Source: Dugong dugon (lineage: Eukaryota > Chordata > Mammalia > Sirenia > Dugongidae). Taken from it: DNA of 64,000 nucleotides. Of the stretch, positions 1 through 12,139 are shown one piece after another. The notes under the pieces are model-generated. The model ran no database searches. It saw only the letters and a list, made by a program, of their open reading frames with translations, and was not told the origin of the DNA. Location: positions 1,807,501-1,871,500 of the forward strand of contig CM057475.1 of NCBI GenBank assembly GCA_030035585.1, given 5' to 3'. A program made the translations under genes and the position numbers. Each line of letters begins with the position of its first letter. Position 1 is the stretch's first letter.

Positions 1-263
1 CTCTTCTATCTCAGTCTTTTCAGTGAGTGTGAGTACAAGCTCACTGCAGTTTTTGAAACAATTTCCTTTTCTGTGTTAAAGGGTTATCTTCGTAAGGTGC
101 AATTATAACATCACTGTGATGCAACAATCTGAAAATTAAAGTCATTTGTTAGAGCCCTTTCACATGTTGTGCCTGACTCACCAGCTGAGTAGATTTTTCT
201 AGTTGACCTTGCTGTGGCCATTGGAATCAACTGTTAGATGGAAGTGTGATTATAGCTATGAAA
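1..263. other. Unassigned sequence before first LTR
   Basis: No coding potential, RNA gene or recognised repeat is visible in this AT-rich stretch. Confidence 0.4.
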
Positions 264-714
264 TGTTTGATGGTTAAGGTTGTGTGTCAACTTGGCTGGG
301 CCATGATTCTCAGTGGTTTAACAGTTATGATGTAGTTTGGCAGTTACGTAATGAAGTACTTTGGAAGTTATGTTATGATGTAGTCATCCTCCTTTTTATG
401 ATCCCATGTAGTCATCCTCTATTTTGTGATCTAACTTGAGCAGCTAATCAGTTGAAAGGGGAGTTTCCTTGGGGGTGTGGCCTGCATCCAGTATGTACAG
501 ATGTTCTGGCAAAGCTTGCTCTCTCTGGATCACACATCCGACTCTGATTCCAGTTCTTGGGATATGAGCTAGCAGCCTTCTGCCTGACCTACCAGTTCTG
601 GGTTTGTCAGCCCCTGCCAACACATAAGTCAGGAGAAGCCTCCAGCCTGATGCCTGACCCAAGGATTTGGGATTGACAGCCTTCACAAAAGCATGAGCCA
701 TTTTCTTGAGATAA

Positions 715-762
<48 letters not shown>

Positions 763-816
763 TTACATATACACATTTCACTGGTTTTTCTCTTTTAGAG
801 AACCCAGACTAAGACA
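264..816 (+). repeat. Solo LTR, ERVL-like family A
   Basis: The stretch opens close to TG (TGTTTGATGGTTAAGG), reads 'GTGTGTCAACTTGGCTGGGCC', carries AATAAA-like 'GATAAATCTCTC' followed by a CT/AT microsatellite, and ends 'GAACCCAGACTAAGACA'. The same family lies on the minus strand at 25909-26441, where TG...CA ends and a perfect 5-bp target duplication show that it is a long terminal repeat. No matching internal retroviral sequence adjoins it, so it is a solo LTR. I could not find a clean duplication around this copy. Class III (ERVL) membership is inferred from the 5-bp duplication of the sister copy and general layout; the exact family name is not assigned. Confidence 0.7.
715..762. repeat. 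(CT)n(AT)n microsatellite
   Basis: A CT-dinucleotide run passes directly into an AT-dinucleotide run inside the LTR, just after its polyadenylation-like signal. This position is a usual place for simple repeat growth in this LTR family; the sister copy at 25909-26441 has a shorter equivalent. Confidence 0.95.
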
Positions 817-1178
817 TTGAGCGAAAAACTCAAAGTATTTTCATTTATTAGAAAGTCGATCAGGTTTTGACACATTTGTATATAGATAACCCAGATAGAA
901 TAACTAGGTAAATTTGTTGCTATGATAGGATAGATTCTGCAAAGTGGAAGTCCGCGTGTTTAGAACAAGTGCACATTTCTCTCTAACTCCATGGTGAGAT
1001 ACTTATTAGGGGAAGAATTATATTATTAATGTGATGCATTTAGCTGGCACTTAGAAAGTTTTGATGAAAGTGTCCTTAATTTAAAAAGCCATTCATTTTT
1101 CAGTGTAATTAGAACATCCTCTTGGAAGTTCAAAGATTTTACTGAGTTTTTTTAATCACCTCTTGATTGTACATGAGC
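817..1178. other. Unassigned AT-rich spacer
   Basis: No recognised repeat, gene or regulatory site is visible. Confidence 0.4.
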
Positions 1179-2722
1179 ATCTTTTTTGTATTTTAGATGA
1201 AAGTTAACAGAGGAAATTAGTTTCTCATTAATACGCATATTGTTTTATGACATTTGTTGCCAACACCACAGCATGTCAACACTCTCCCATTCTTGACCTT
1301 GGGTTCCCCATTACAGTTCTCCTGTCCCCTCCTGCCTACTTGTCTTTGCCCCTGAACTGGTGTGCTCCTTTAGTTTCATTTTGTTTTATGGGCCTGTCTA
1401 ATCTTTGGCTGAAGGGTGAACCTCAGGAGTGACTTCAGTACTAAGTTAAAAGTGTGTCCGGGGGCCATACTCTCAGGGTTTCTCCAATCTCTGTCAGACC
1501 AGGAAGTCTGGTCTTTTTTATGAGTTAGAATTTTGTTCTACATTTTTCTCCAGCTCTATCTGGGACCCTGTATTGTGATCTCTGTCAGAGCAGTCGGTGG
1601 TCGTAGTCAGGCACCATCTAGTAGTGCTGGACTCGGTCTGGTGGAGGTTGTGGTACTTGCGGTCCATTAGTCCTTTGGACTAATCTTTCCCTTGTGTCTT
1701 TGGTTTTCTTCATTCTTCCTTGCTCCAGACGGGGTGGGACCATGGATTATCTCTGATGACTGCTCACAAGCTTTTAAGACTCCAGATGCTACTCACCAAA
1801 GTAGGATGTAGAACATTTTCTTTATTAACTATGCTGTGCCATTTGAGCTATATGTTCCCCGAGACCATGGTCCCCAGCACTCAAACCCAGTAAATCGGTC
1901 TCTGAGGGAGTTTGGATGTGTCCATGAAGCTTCCATAACTTTGCCTTGGTCTACTTGTGCTGACCTCCCCAGTATTGTGTACTTTCTTACCCTTCACCAA
2001 AGTTACCACTTATCTATCATCCAGTTAGTGTTTTTTCCTCTCCACCCCTCCCCTACCCTCCCTAGTAGCCATCAAAGATTGTTTCTGTGTGTAAACTTTT
2101 TCATAAGTTTTTATAATAGTGGTCTTATACAATATTTGTCCTTTTGAGATTGACTTCTTTCAATCAGCATAATGCCCTCCGGATTCATCCATGTTGTGAG
2201 ATGTTTCACAGATTAATCATTGTTCTTTATCATTGCATAGTATTTCATTGTGTGTACGTACCATAGTTTGTTTATCCATTCATCTGTTGATGAGCACTCA
2301 GGTTGTTACCATCTTTTTGCTATTGTGAATAATGCAGTGATGAAAATGAGTGTGCATATGTCTATTCGTGTGAGGTCTCTTATTTCTGTAGGATGTATTC
2401 CTAGGATTGGGATTGCTGGATCATATGGTGTGTCTATTTCCAGCTTTTTAAGGAAGTGCCATATCATTTTCCAGAATGGTTGTACCATTTAACATTCCCA
2501 CCAGCAGTGCATAAGAGTTCCAATCTACCCGCAGCCTCTCCAACGTTTGTTATTTTCTGTTTTTTGGTGTTGTTTTTTTTTTTGTGCCGGTAATGTCAGG
2601 GCAAGATGGCATCTTATTGAAGTTTTGATTTGAATTTCTCTGATGTCTAGTGATCTTGAGCATTTCTTCATGTGTCTGTTAGCTGCCTGAATGACTTCTT
2701 AGGTGAAGTGTCTGTTCACATA

Positions 2723-3234
2723 TGTCAAGGATTGAAATGAGTCCCCTAAAACTATCTGTCAACTTGGCTAGGTCCTGATTCCCAGTATTGTATAATTGTC
2801 TACCATTTTATCATCTGATGTGATTTCCCTATGTGTTATAAATCTTATGACTATACTGTAATGAGATGGATTAGTGGCAGTTATATTGATGAGATCTACA
2901 AGATTAGATAGTGTCTTAAGCCAATTTCTTTTGAGATATAAAAGAGAGAAGTGAGCAGAGAGACATTGGGACCTCATACCACCAAGAAAGCAGCACCGGG
3001 AGTAAACCACGTCCTTTGGACCTGGGGTCCCTGTGACTGAGAAGCTCCCAGACCAGGGGAAGATTGATGAGAAGGACATTTCTCCAGAGCCAACAGAGAG
3101 ACAAAGCCTACCCCTGGGGTTGACACACTGAATTTGGACTTCTAGCCTACTAGGCAGTGAAAGAATAAACTTCTGTTTTTTAAAGCCGTCCACTTGTGGT
3201 ATTTCTGTTACAGCAGCATTGGATGACTAAGACA
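2723..3234 (+). repeat. Solo LTR, ERVL-like family B, inside L1 copy A
   Basis: It begins TGTCAAGGATTG, contains 'CAACTTGGCTAGG', an ATAAAAGAGAGA TATA-like segment and 'GAATAAACTTCTG' as polyadenylation signal, and ends 'GACTAAGACA'. The L1 text runs 'GTCTGTTCACATA' before it and resumes 'TCCTTTGCC' after it, so the LTR clearly interrupts L1 ORF2. Four other copies occur at 20193-20712, 30035-30440, 33200-33607 and 52184-52678. No provirus interior is present. The target duplication here is not exact. Confidence 0.85.
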
Positions 3235-3728
3235 GTATCCTTTGCCTATTTTTTAATTGTATTATTTACCTTTTTGTTGTAGAGGTGTTGGATTTCCCTT
3301 TCGATTTTAGACAGTAAAACTTCATCAGATTTGTCAAAACCCAAACATTTTTTCCCAGGTTCTCTTTTTACTCTTTTGGTGAAGTCTTTTGATGAGTATA
3401 AGTGTTTAATTTTTAGAAGATCCCAGTTATCTAGCTTATCTTTTGGTGTTTGTGTATTGTTAGTTATAGTTTTTATGTTATTTATGCTGTGTATCAGGGC
3501 CTCTAGCATTGATCCTGTTTTTTTCCTCTATGATCTTTATAGTTTTTGGTTTTATATTTAGGTCTTTGATCCATTTGGAATTAGTTTTTGTGTATGGTGT
3601 GAGGTACTTGCCCTGTTTCATTTTTCTGCAGATGGACATCCAGTTTTGCCAGCACCATGTGTTAAAAAGACTGTTTCCCACTTAATGAACTTTGGGCCTT
3701 TGTCGAAGATCAGGTGACCAAAGGTGGA

Positions 3729-3795
3729 TGGATCATATGGTGTGTCTATTTCCAGCTTTTTAAGGAAGTGCCATATCATTTTCCAGAATGGTTGT
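3729..3795 (-). repeat. 67-bp exact copy of 2417-2483 inside L1 copy A
   Basis: These 67 bases are identical to 2417-2483 and replace the roughly 45 bases that L1 ORF2 normally has between 'GGTGGATGG' and 'GGTCAATGTGTCTGTCG'. It ends in a short T run. Both frames encode the same peptide (…PFWKMIWHFLKKLEIDTPYD). See the separate finding. Confidence 0.9.
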
Positions 3796-6700
3796 TTTTT
3801 TTTTTTGGTCAATGTGTCTGTCGTACCAATACCAGGCTGTTTTGACTACTGTAGCTGTATACCATCTAGTGGTACCATCTAGCTGTACACTATCTGGTTC
3901 TTCTGGTCTCAGGTTCCGAGGTCAGGTACTGTGAGTCTTCCTACTTTATTCTTTTTCTTCAATAGTGCTTTACTTATCTGGGGCCCCTTTCCTTTTCATA
4001 TAAAGTTAATGATTCATTTTTCCATCTTATTAAAGAATGTTGTTGGTATTTGAATCAGGATTGCATTGTATTTATAGATAGCTTTGGGTAGAATTGTTAT
4101 TTTCACAATGTTGAGTCTACCTATGCATGAGCATGGTATGTTTTTCCATTTAGGTAGATCTCTTTTGGTTTCTTGCAATAGTGTTTTGTAGTTCTCTTTG
4201 TATAGATCTTTTACATCTCTAGTTAGATTTATTCCTAAATATTTTATTTTTTGAGGGACTATTATAAATGGTTTTACTCTTCTGATTTCCTTTCTGTAGT
4301 TCTCCTTATTGATGTATAGGAATCCAACTGATTTTTATATGTTGACCTTGTATCCTCTGCTGAATCTTGCTATCAGTTCCAGTAGTTTTCTTGTGAAGTC
4401 CTTTGGGTTCTCTATGTATAGTGTCATATCATCTACAAATACGAAGAGTTTTACTTCTTCCTTAACAATTTGGATGCCCTTTATTTCTTTTTCTTACCTT
4501 ATTACTCTAGCTAGAACTTCCAGCACAATGTTAAATAGGAGTGGTGATAGAGGGCATCCTTGTCTTGTTCCTGTTCTCAGAGAGAATGTTTTCAGCTTCT
4601 CTCTGTTAAGAATCATGGTGGCTCTTGATTTTGTATAGATGTCCTTTGTTATGTTGAGGAATTTCCCTTCTATACCTATTTTATTCAGAGTTTTTTTAAT
4701 CAGGAACGGGTGTTGCACTTTTTTTTAATATTATGCTTTAGGCAAAAGTTTCAGCTCAAGTTAGTTTCTCATACAAAAATTTATACGCACATTGTTATGT
4801 GACCCTAGTTGCTATCACTATAATGTGACAGCACACTCCTCCTTTCCACCCCAGATTTCTCGTGTCCATTGAACAAGCTTCTATCCCTTTCTGCCTTCTC
4901 ATCTCACCTCTGGACAGACACTGCCCATTTAGTCTTGTGTGTCTGCTTGAACAAAAAGCACATTCTTTAAGAGTATCACTTTATGTCTTACAGTCCAGTC
5001 TAATCTTTGTCTGAAGAGTTGGCATCAGGAATGGTTTTAGTTCTGGATTAAGAGAGAGTCTGGGGGCCATGTCTTCTGTGTTTGCTCCAGTCTCAGTCAG
5101 ATCATTAAGTCTGGTCTTTTTACTAGAATTTGAGTTCTGCATCCCAATCTTCTCCTGCTCCATCAGGTACTCTCTGTTGTGTTCCCTGTCTGGGTGGTCA
5201 TTGATGGTAGCTGGGCACCATCTAGTTTTTCTGGTCTCAGGCTAATGGAGTCTCTGGTTTATGTGCCCCTTTTTGTCTCTTGGGCTAATATTTTCCTTGT
5301 GTCTTTGGTGTTCTTCATTCTCCTTTGCTCCAGGTGGGTTGGGACCAGTTGATGCATCTTAGATGGCTGCTTGCTAGCTTTAAAGAGCGCAGATGCCACT
5401 CACCAAAGTGGGATGCAAAATATTTTCTTAATAAACTTTGTTATGCCACTTGACCTAGATATCCCAGAAACCATGGTCCCCAGACCACTGCCCTTGCTAC
5501 ATTGTCCATCAGTGTTTGGTTGTATTCAGAAAACTTCTTAGCTTTTGGTTTAGTCCAGTGCTGATGATTTTCCCTTTATTGTGTGTTGTCCTTCCCTTCA
5601 CCTAAGATAATTCTTGTCTACTATTTAGTTAGTGAGTTCCCTTCTCTCTCCCTCCCTACCCTCATAACTGTCAAAGAATGTTTTCTTCTGTGTTTAAAAC
5701 TTTTCTTGAGTTCTTGTAATAGTGGTCTCACACAATATTTGCCCTTTTGCCACTGACTCATTTCACTCAGCATAATGCCTTCCAGATTCATCCATGTTAT
5801 GAGGTGTTTCATGGATTCATCACTGTTCTTTATTGTTGCATAGTATTCCATTGTGTCAATATACTATAATTTGTTTATCCATTCATCCTTTGATGGGCAC
5901 CTAGGTTGTTTCCATCTTTTTGCTATTGTGAACAGTGCTGCAGTGAACATAGATGTGCATATATCTATTCATGTGACTGCTCCAATTTTTTTAGGATATA
6001 GTCCAACGAGTGGGATTGCTGGAACCTATGAAACTTTTATTTCTAGCTTTTCAAGGAAACAACAAATCAATTTCCAAAGTGTTTGTGCCATTTAACATTC
6101 CCATCAGCAGTGTATAAATGTTCCAGTCTCTCCATAAACTCCTCCACATTTACTATTTTGTGTTTTTTGGATTAATGCTAGCCTTGTTGGGGTGAGGTGG
6201 TATCTCATTGTAGTTTTGATTTGCATTTCTCTAATGGCTAATGACCTTGAGCATTTCCTCATGTATCTGTAACCTGCCTGAATGTTTTCTTTGGTGAAGT
6301 GTCTGTTCATATCACTTGCCCATTTTTAATTTTTTAATTGTTGAAATTTTTCAGCATCTTCTAGCTTTTAGAGATTAGACCCTGATGGGATATGTCATAG
6401 CCAAATTTTTTCCCAGTCTGTAGGTTGTGTTTTTACTGTTTTGGTGAAGACTTTTGATCATCATAAGTGTTTGATTTTTAGGAGCTCCTAATTATCTAGT
6501 TTCTTTTCTGGTGTTTGTACATTGTTACTTATGGTTTGTATTCTGTTTATGCCATGTATTAGAGCTCCTAGCGTTGTCTCTATTTTCTCTTCCATGATCT
6601 TTATCGTTTTCGATTCTATATTTAGGTCTTTGATCAGTTTTGAGTTAATTTTTGTGCATGATGTGAGATATGCATCTTGTTTCAGTTTTTTGCAGATGGA

Positions 6701-6866
6701 TATCCAGTTATACAAGCACCATTTGTTAAAGAGATAGGTCTTTTATGTCTCTGGTTAGATTTATTACTAAGTATTTTATCTCATTGAGGGTTATTGTAAA
6801 TGATATTGATTTGGTGATTTCCTCTTCGAAGTTCTCTTTTTTAGTGTAGAGGAATCCAACTGATTT

Positions 6867-7286
6867 TTATGTGTTTATCCTGTATCCTGATAGTTTGTTG
6901 GCATCTTCTGTGAGTTCCCGCAGTTTTCTTGTGGATTCTTTGGGTTTTCTGTGTATAATGTCATCTGCAAATAGGGATACTTTTACTTTTTCCTTACCAA
7001 TTTGGATGCCCTTTATTTCTTTTTCTAGCCTAATTGCTCTAGGTAGGACCTGCACCACAATGTTGAATAAGAGTGATGATAAAGGACATCCTTGCCTGGT
7101 TCCTGTTGTCAAAGGGAATGCTTTCAGACTCTCTCCATTTAGGATGATGTTGGCTGTTGGCTTTGTATAAATACCCATAATTATGTAGAGGAATTTCCTT
7201 TCTATTCCTATTTTGCTGAGAGTTTTTATTATGAAAGGGTATTGGACATTGTCAAATTCCCTTTCTCCATCTTCTGATAGGATCAT
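6867..7286 (-). pseudogene. L1 ORF2 reverse transcriptase palm fragment
   Basis: The 139-residue open frame encodes the L1 reverse transcriptase region that includes the [13 protein letters not shown] motif (about residues 75-88) and the catalytic FADD motif near residue 118. In an intact ORF2 this domain copies L1 RNA at the nicked target. Here the frame is cut on both sides, so it is only a fossil. Confidence 0.85.
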
Positions 7287-9349
7287 GTGGTTCTTATCTT
7301 GTGATGGATTACTTTGATTGTTTTTCTAATGTTGAACCATCCTTGCATACCTAGTATGAATCCCACTTGGTCATGGTGAATTATTATTTTTTGATATGTT
7401 GTTGGATTCTATTGGCTAGAATTTTGTTGAGATTTTTGCATCTATGTTCATGAGGGATATTGGTCTGTAATTTTCTTTTTTGTGGTGTCTTTACCTGGTT
7501 TTGGTATCAGGGTTATGCTGGTTTCATAGAATAAGTTTGGGAGTATTCCATCCTTTTCTAAGCTCCGAAATACCTTTAGTAGTAGGGGTGTTAACTCTTC
7601 TCTGAAAGTTTGGTGGAGTTCTCCGGTGAAGCTATCAGGTCCAGGGCTTTTTTTCGTTGGAAGTTTTTACGTTACCTTTTCAGTCTCTTCTTTTGTTATA
7701 GGTTTATTTAGTTGTTCTACTTCTGTTTGTGTTAGTTTCGGTAGCTAATGTGTTTCCAGGAATTTGTCCATTTCCTCTAGGTTTTCAAATGTGTTGGAGT
7801 ATAATTTTTCATAGTATTTTGTTATCATTTTTTAATTTCAGTTGGGTCTGTTGTGATATCGCCCATCTCATTTATTATTTGGGTTATTTGCTTCCTCTCC
7901 TGTTTTTCTTTTGTCTGTTTGGCCAATGGGCTATCGATTTTGTTGATCTTTTCAAAGAACGAGCTTTTGGTCTTGTTAACTCTTTCAATTGTTTTTCTGG
8001 TCACTATTTCATTTAATTCTGCTATAATTTTATTATTTCCTTTCTTCTGGTGCCCGAGGGCTTCTCTTGCTGCTCTCTTTCTACTTGTTCATTTTGTAGG
8101 TTTAATGTTTTGATTTTGGCCCTTTCTTCTTTTTGGATATGTGCATTTATTGCTATATATAGACCTCTGAGCACAGCTTTTGCTACATCCCATAGATTCT
8201 GGTAGGATGTGTTTTCATTCTCATTTGATTGTGTGAATTTCTTTATTCTGTCCTTAATTTTTTCTATAATCCAGTAGTTTTTGAGCAAGGTGTTGTTCAG
8301 TTTCCAAGTATTTCTTTTTTTTTACTTGTTTTTACTGTTATTGATTTCCACATTTATGGCTTTATGGTCTGAAAAGATGGTTTGTAATATTTCAACGTTT
8401 TGGATTCTGTTAAGACCTGCTTTGTGGTCTAATATGTGGTGTTCTATCCTTCACTGAAAGTGGTGTGTTGAAGTCTCCTACTATTATTGTGGAGCTGTCT
8501 ATTTCCCTTTTCAATGCTGTTAGAGTTTATGTATTTTGGAGCCCTGTCATTGGGTGCATAAATATTTATTATGGATATGTTTCCCGGTGTATTGACCCTT
8601 TAATCATTATGTAGTGTCCTTCTTTGTCCTTTGTGGTGGCTTTTACTTTAAACTCTATTTTGTCAGAGATTAATATTGCCACTCCTGCTCTTTTTTGATT
8701 GTAGTTTGCTTCATGTATTTTTTTCCATCCTTTGAGTTTTTGTTTCTGTCTTTAAGTCTAAGGTGTGTCTCTTGTAGACAACATATAGATAGATCATGTT
8801 TTTTTTATCCATTCTACTACTCTGTGTATCTTTATTTGTGCACTTAGTCCATTTACTTTCAGCGCAATCATTGATAGGTATGAGTTTAGTGCTGTCATTT
8901 TGATGTCTTTTTTTGTGTGTTGTTGACAGTTTCTTTGTTCCACTTAATTTTCTGTGCTGAGTCTTTTCTTATGTATTTTCTTTTCATCTTTTTCATTGCT
9001 GTTGATTTTTGTATATGCTGAGTCTTTACGTTTTTCTTGTTTTCTATTTTGATGTGTAGGATTGTTAATTTCCTTTGTGGTTACCTGAATATTTACCCCT
9101 ATTTTTATGAGTTTACACTAATCATTTATCTCTTGATATTGCCTTGTCTGCCTCTCCATATGCTAGATCTATAACTGCATTTTTTAGTCCCTCTTTTTTG
9201 TTTTATTGTTGTAATCGTTTACCTACTAATGTCTCTGTTTTCCTATTTTCAGTGTTTTAGCTTTGATTTATTTTTGTGCCTTCCCTATCTGGGTTGATTT
9301 CTGGTTGTTCTGTCCTGTGTTCTAGTCTTGGGTTGTCATCTGATGTTAT

Positions 9350-10220
9350 TGGTTTTCTAACTGGAGGACTCTCTTTAGCATTTCATATAATTTTGGTTTG
9401 GATTTACAAATTTCCTAAATTTCTGTTTATCTGGAAATGCCCTAATTTTACCATCATATTTGAGAGACAGTTTTGCTGGATATATAATTCTTGGCTGGCA
9501 ATTGTTTTCCTCTAATGCTTCATATATGTCATCCCATTGCCTTCTTGCCTGCATGGTTTCTGCTGAGTAGCAGAGCTTAGTCTTATTGACTTTCCTTTGT
9601 AGATGACTTTTCATTTGTCCCTAACCACTCTTAAAATTCTCTCTTTATCATTGGTTTTGGTAAGTTTGATTATAATATGTCTTAGTGACTTTCTTTTGAG
9701 ATCTAGCTTGTGTGGAGTTTGCTGAGCTTCTTGGAAGGATATCTTCTTGTCTTTCACAATATCAGGAAGTTTTCTGCCAAGAAATCTTCAACAATTCTTT
9801 CTGTATTTTCTGTTATCCCCCCATTCTGCTACTCCAATCACTTGTAGGCTATTCCTTTTGATAGAGTCCCACATAATTCTTAGGGTTCCTTCATTTTTTT
9901 AAATTCTTTTATATGACTTTTCCTCAAATAAGTTAGTGTCAAGTGCTTTATCTTCATTCTCAGTAATTCTGACTTCCATTGCCTCAATTCTGCTCCTATG
10001 ACTTTCTATTGAGTTGTCTAATTCTGAAATTTTATTGTTAATCTTTTGGCTTTCTTTTTGCTCTTTCTCTATGGATTCTTGCAGCCTGTTAAAATTTTTC
10101 ATTATGTTGTCCTTTAATCTTCTTAAGTTCTTCTATTGCTTTGTCTCGTAATTCCAAGAAGTTCTCTTCCTCCGGAAGATTTCTTGATTCTTTGTTTTGG
10201 AGGTTTGCTGAAGCCATCAT
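9350..10220 (-). pseudogene. L1 copy B ORF1 remnant
   Basis: The start is probably the ATG ATG at about 10217, giving MMASANLQNKESRNLPEEE (frame 10089-10319). The coiled-coil part follows at 9899-10102 (…NNKISELDNSIESHRSRIEAMEVRI…), and the C-terminal domain appears at 9375-9614 (ARRQWDDIYEALEENNCQPRIIYPAKLSLKYDGKIRAFPDKQ). ORF1 proteins of L1 bind their own RNA as coiled-coil trimers. The reading frame is shifted at least twice between these blocks. Confidence 0.8.
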
Positions 10221-10229
10221 GGTCTGCCT

Positions 10230-11671
10230 CTTTATGTGATTTGATATTGAAAGGAAGGAAAGGAGAAACAGAGAAGAAACAGAAAAAAAGAAAAGAACAA
10301 AACAAAAACAAAAAATCATAACCTGTCAAGAAGGGGAGGGGATAGCACACAGGACAATCTGGGCAGGAGAAAGGAAAGGAAGGAAGGGAGACAGAGAGAG
10401 AAGCAATAACAAAAGCAAAAAAAAAGTATTAAAAAACAAACAAACAAAATATGGTGCTGAAGGGCCTGGCTGGTGGAGGCGTGGTGGATCCAGGTGGCAG
10501 TGATCTGGTATCTCTCTAGCACACCATGGGGGCAGGAAAATGGGATAAACTGACTGGAGCTGAATCCTCTAAAACCACACAGCAAGAATGAGGCAGGTGA
10601 TAAAGTCCCTAGAGAAAATCAGCTTACTGTTGGTAGAAGAGGAGAAAATCGATGCTGGGAACCTTTAGGGGATGCAGAATATCAGAGATCCAGTCGCAAA
10701 TCTGCTCCTGCCTGGTGGTGTGGCCCTAGATGAGTTCCTCCTCCTTTTCATGCCTCAAAGTCCTGGTCTGTACCATGATTTTTCGGGGGGTGGGGGAGGA
10801 AGGCAGGAGGGTGCATTAGACCACTTCCAGCTCTGACGTTCTACAGGTCTGTAAGTCTCTGAGGCAGTGGTATCATTACCTTGAATTAGTGGCTATGAAG
10901 TTAGAAGAAGCAGATCACTCTACGGAAAGGAAGGCTCAATCCAGCCAGTGTCCCCATCCTCCCTGCCTCTTACCAGCTGCATGACCCTGGGCAAGTCATT
11001 CACTTCTCCGAGCCCAGCAGCACAGCTGGGGAGCACATTCTCTAAAAGTGGTTGCTCTTCCAGCAGTTTCTATTGACCATTTGCTGATGTGGTGATCATT
11101 AATAGTATGATGAAAAGATCTTAGGAGGTTCCAGGGGAGGGCTAGGGTCAGTCCATCTGTTCAACAGGCTCTTGAAACATCAGTGGTCAGACCTAGAGCC
11201 ACGTAAGGAGTAGTAGTCAAAGGGCAGAATGTCCCCCACCAACCAGTGGCAGTGTCCTCCCCTCAGCCCTTCACGGCCAGACCTCCAGGCCTTGCCCTCA
11301 GCACCTAGGGGTGGAAATTTTCATGGTCTTCCTTCCTAGGATCCCTAGTTATCAGGTGTTCCGTTTCCTGGTGGGAGCTCTGTGGAATTGCCTTCCCATA
11401 CTCCCTGCCTGCATTTCTTGGTGGCTGTAGTCCAAGATGGTGAATCTGGCCACATTAGCTGGTAGAGGACCTTCACCACGTAGCTCTTCTTGTTCTCTGT
11501 TCTCTCTCAGTTTCTTATTCCATTCAGTCCTTGATCAAGTTCTTTATTCCTCCATATGATTCTTAGGTTTCCAGGATTGACGTTTGTATCTGTTTTACTT
11601 AGTTTTTTCAGGTCTTTGCCACAGAGGGACAGCATGGTGCTTCTGTCTATAGCACTATGTTGGCCCCGCCT
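10230..11671 (-). promoter_or_regulatory. 5'UTR/promoter region of L1 copy B
   Basis: This stretch lies upstream of ORF1 and its far end reads GGAGGCGGGGCCAACATAG on the minus strand, an L1-type 5' end. It should hold the internal promoter of the element. It does not resemble the 5'UTR of L1 copy C at 12140-13420. A MIR-like core appears near 10960-11020 (CTGGGCAAGTCATTCACTTC on the plus strand), so part of the region may be captured or inserted older sequence. Confidence 0.6.
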
Positions 11672-12127
11672 CCTTGAGCATTTCTTTTCTTATTCTATCG
11701 CTGCTTATAGATTTTTTTAATCTATAAAAAGAATCAGAACATTGAAGCAATCATGTATGGATTTTACCCATAGGAAGAAAATGGACATTAAATGTTTTGC
11801 TAGTATTAATAGTTTAAATGTATAGAACTGTGGATTGATTAATTTTACTTTTTCACTAAACTGCTGTTTATGTCAAAAATAAGCAACTGCTGCTTAGTGC
11901 AGATGAGTTACAGTTTAATATAATTTAGGTTTACCTTGAAAAGAATTTTTTTCTTTAATATTATCTGCACTGTACTCTGGGAAAGTAAACAAAGCATTGA
12001 GAAAGTAGAGGGAAAGTTACACATTTCTATTAAATGTCCCCAAATCATTGGGCACATCAGATAGTATTTCATCTTGTAGTGACATTTTAAAACCAAAATA
12101 TAGACTAGAAGCAATTTGCAATACAAC
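11672..12127. other. Unassigned spacer between L1 copies
   Basis: AT-rich, no gene or clear repeat seen. The right edge holds TTCTCTTTAAGA at 12128-12139, the left copy of the duplication that flanks L1 copy C. Confidence 0.4.
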
Positions 12128-12139
12128 TTCTCTTTAAGA

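Larger units (their letters stand above)
1179..4717 (-). mobile_element. L1 LINE copy A, 5'-truncated, split by an LTR
   Basis: Read on the minus strand, this is the 3' half of an L1. The 3'UTR occupies about 1179-2200; it shares its order of blocks with the L1 3'UTRs at 33944, 37694 and 61816. ORF2 remnants follow to 4717. The frame at 2306-2488 encodes the conserved C-terminal stretch around PFWKMIWHFLKKLEIDTPYDP..., and 4494-4718 encodes reverse transcriptase palm sequence ([20 protein letters not shown]). An LTR at 2723-3234 interrupts it. A 67-bp segment is duplicated inside it (3729-3795). Frames are broken by stops and shifts, so no active protein is made. It ends abruptly where the poly-T of L1 copy B begins. 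Confidence 0.9.
4718..11671 (-). mobile_element. L1 LINE copy B, near full length with internal deletions
   Basis: On the minus strand it runs from a 5'UTR (about 10230-11671, beginning GGAGGCGGGGCCAAC), through ORF1 (about 9350-10220), ORF2 (about 5850-8900) and 3'UTR (4728-5850) to a poly-A (poly-T at 4718-4727). ORF2 shows the reverse transcriptase segment at 6867-7286 with [15 protein letters not shown] and the FADD catalytic box. Against L1 copy A, about 550 bp of ORF2 are missing at 6735, where 'TTGTTAAAGAGA' jumps to 'TAGGTCTTTTATG'; another loss lies near 8452. Multiple stops make it non-autonomous. It abuts L1 copy A without a clear target duplication. Confidence 0.88.

Noticed and set aside
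7729..8288. Possible membrane protein frames
   Set aside because: They are antisense to L1 ORF2; the hydrophobic look is the reverse of lysine-rich L1 coding sequence.
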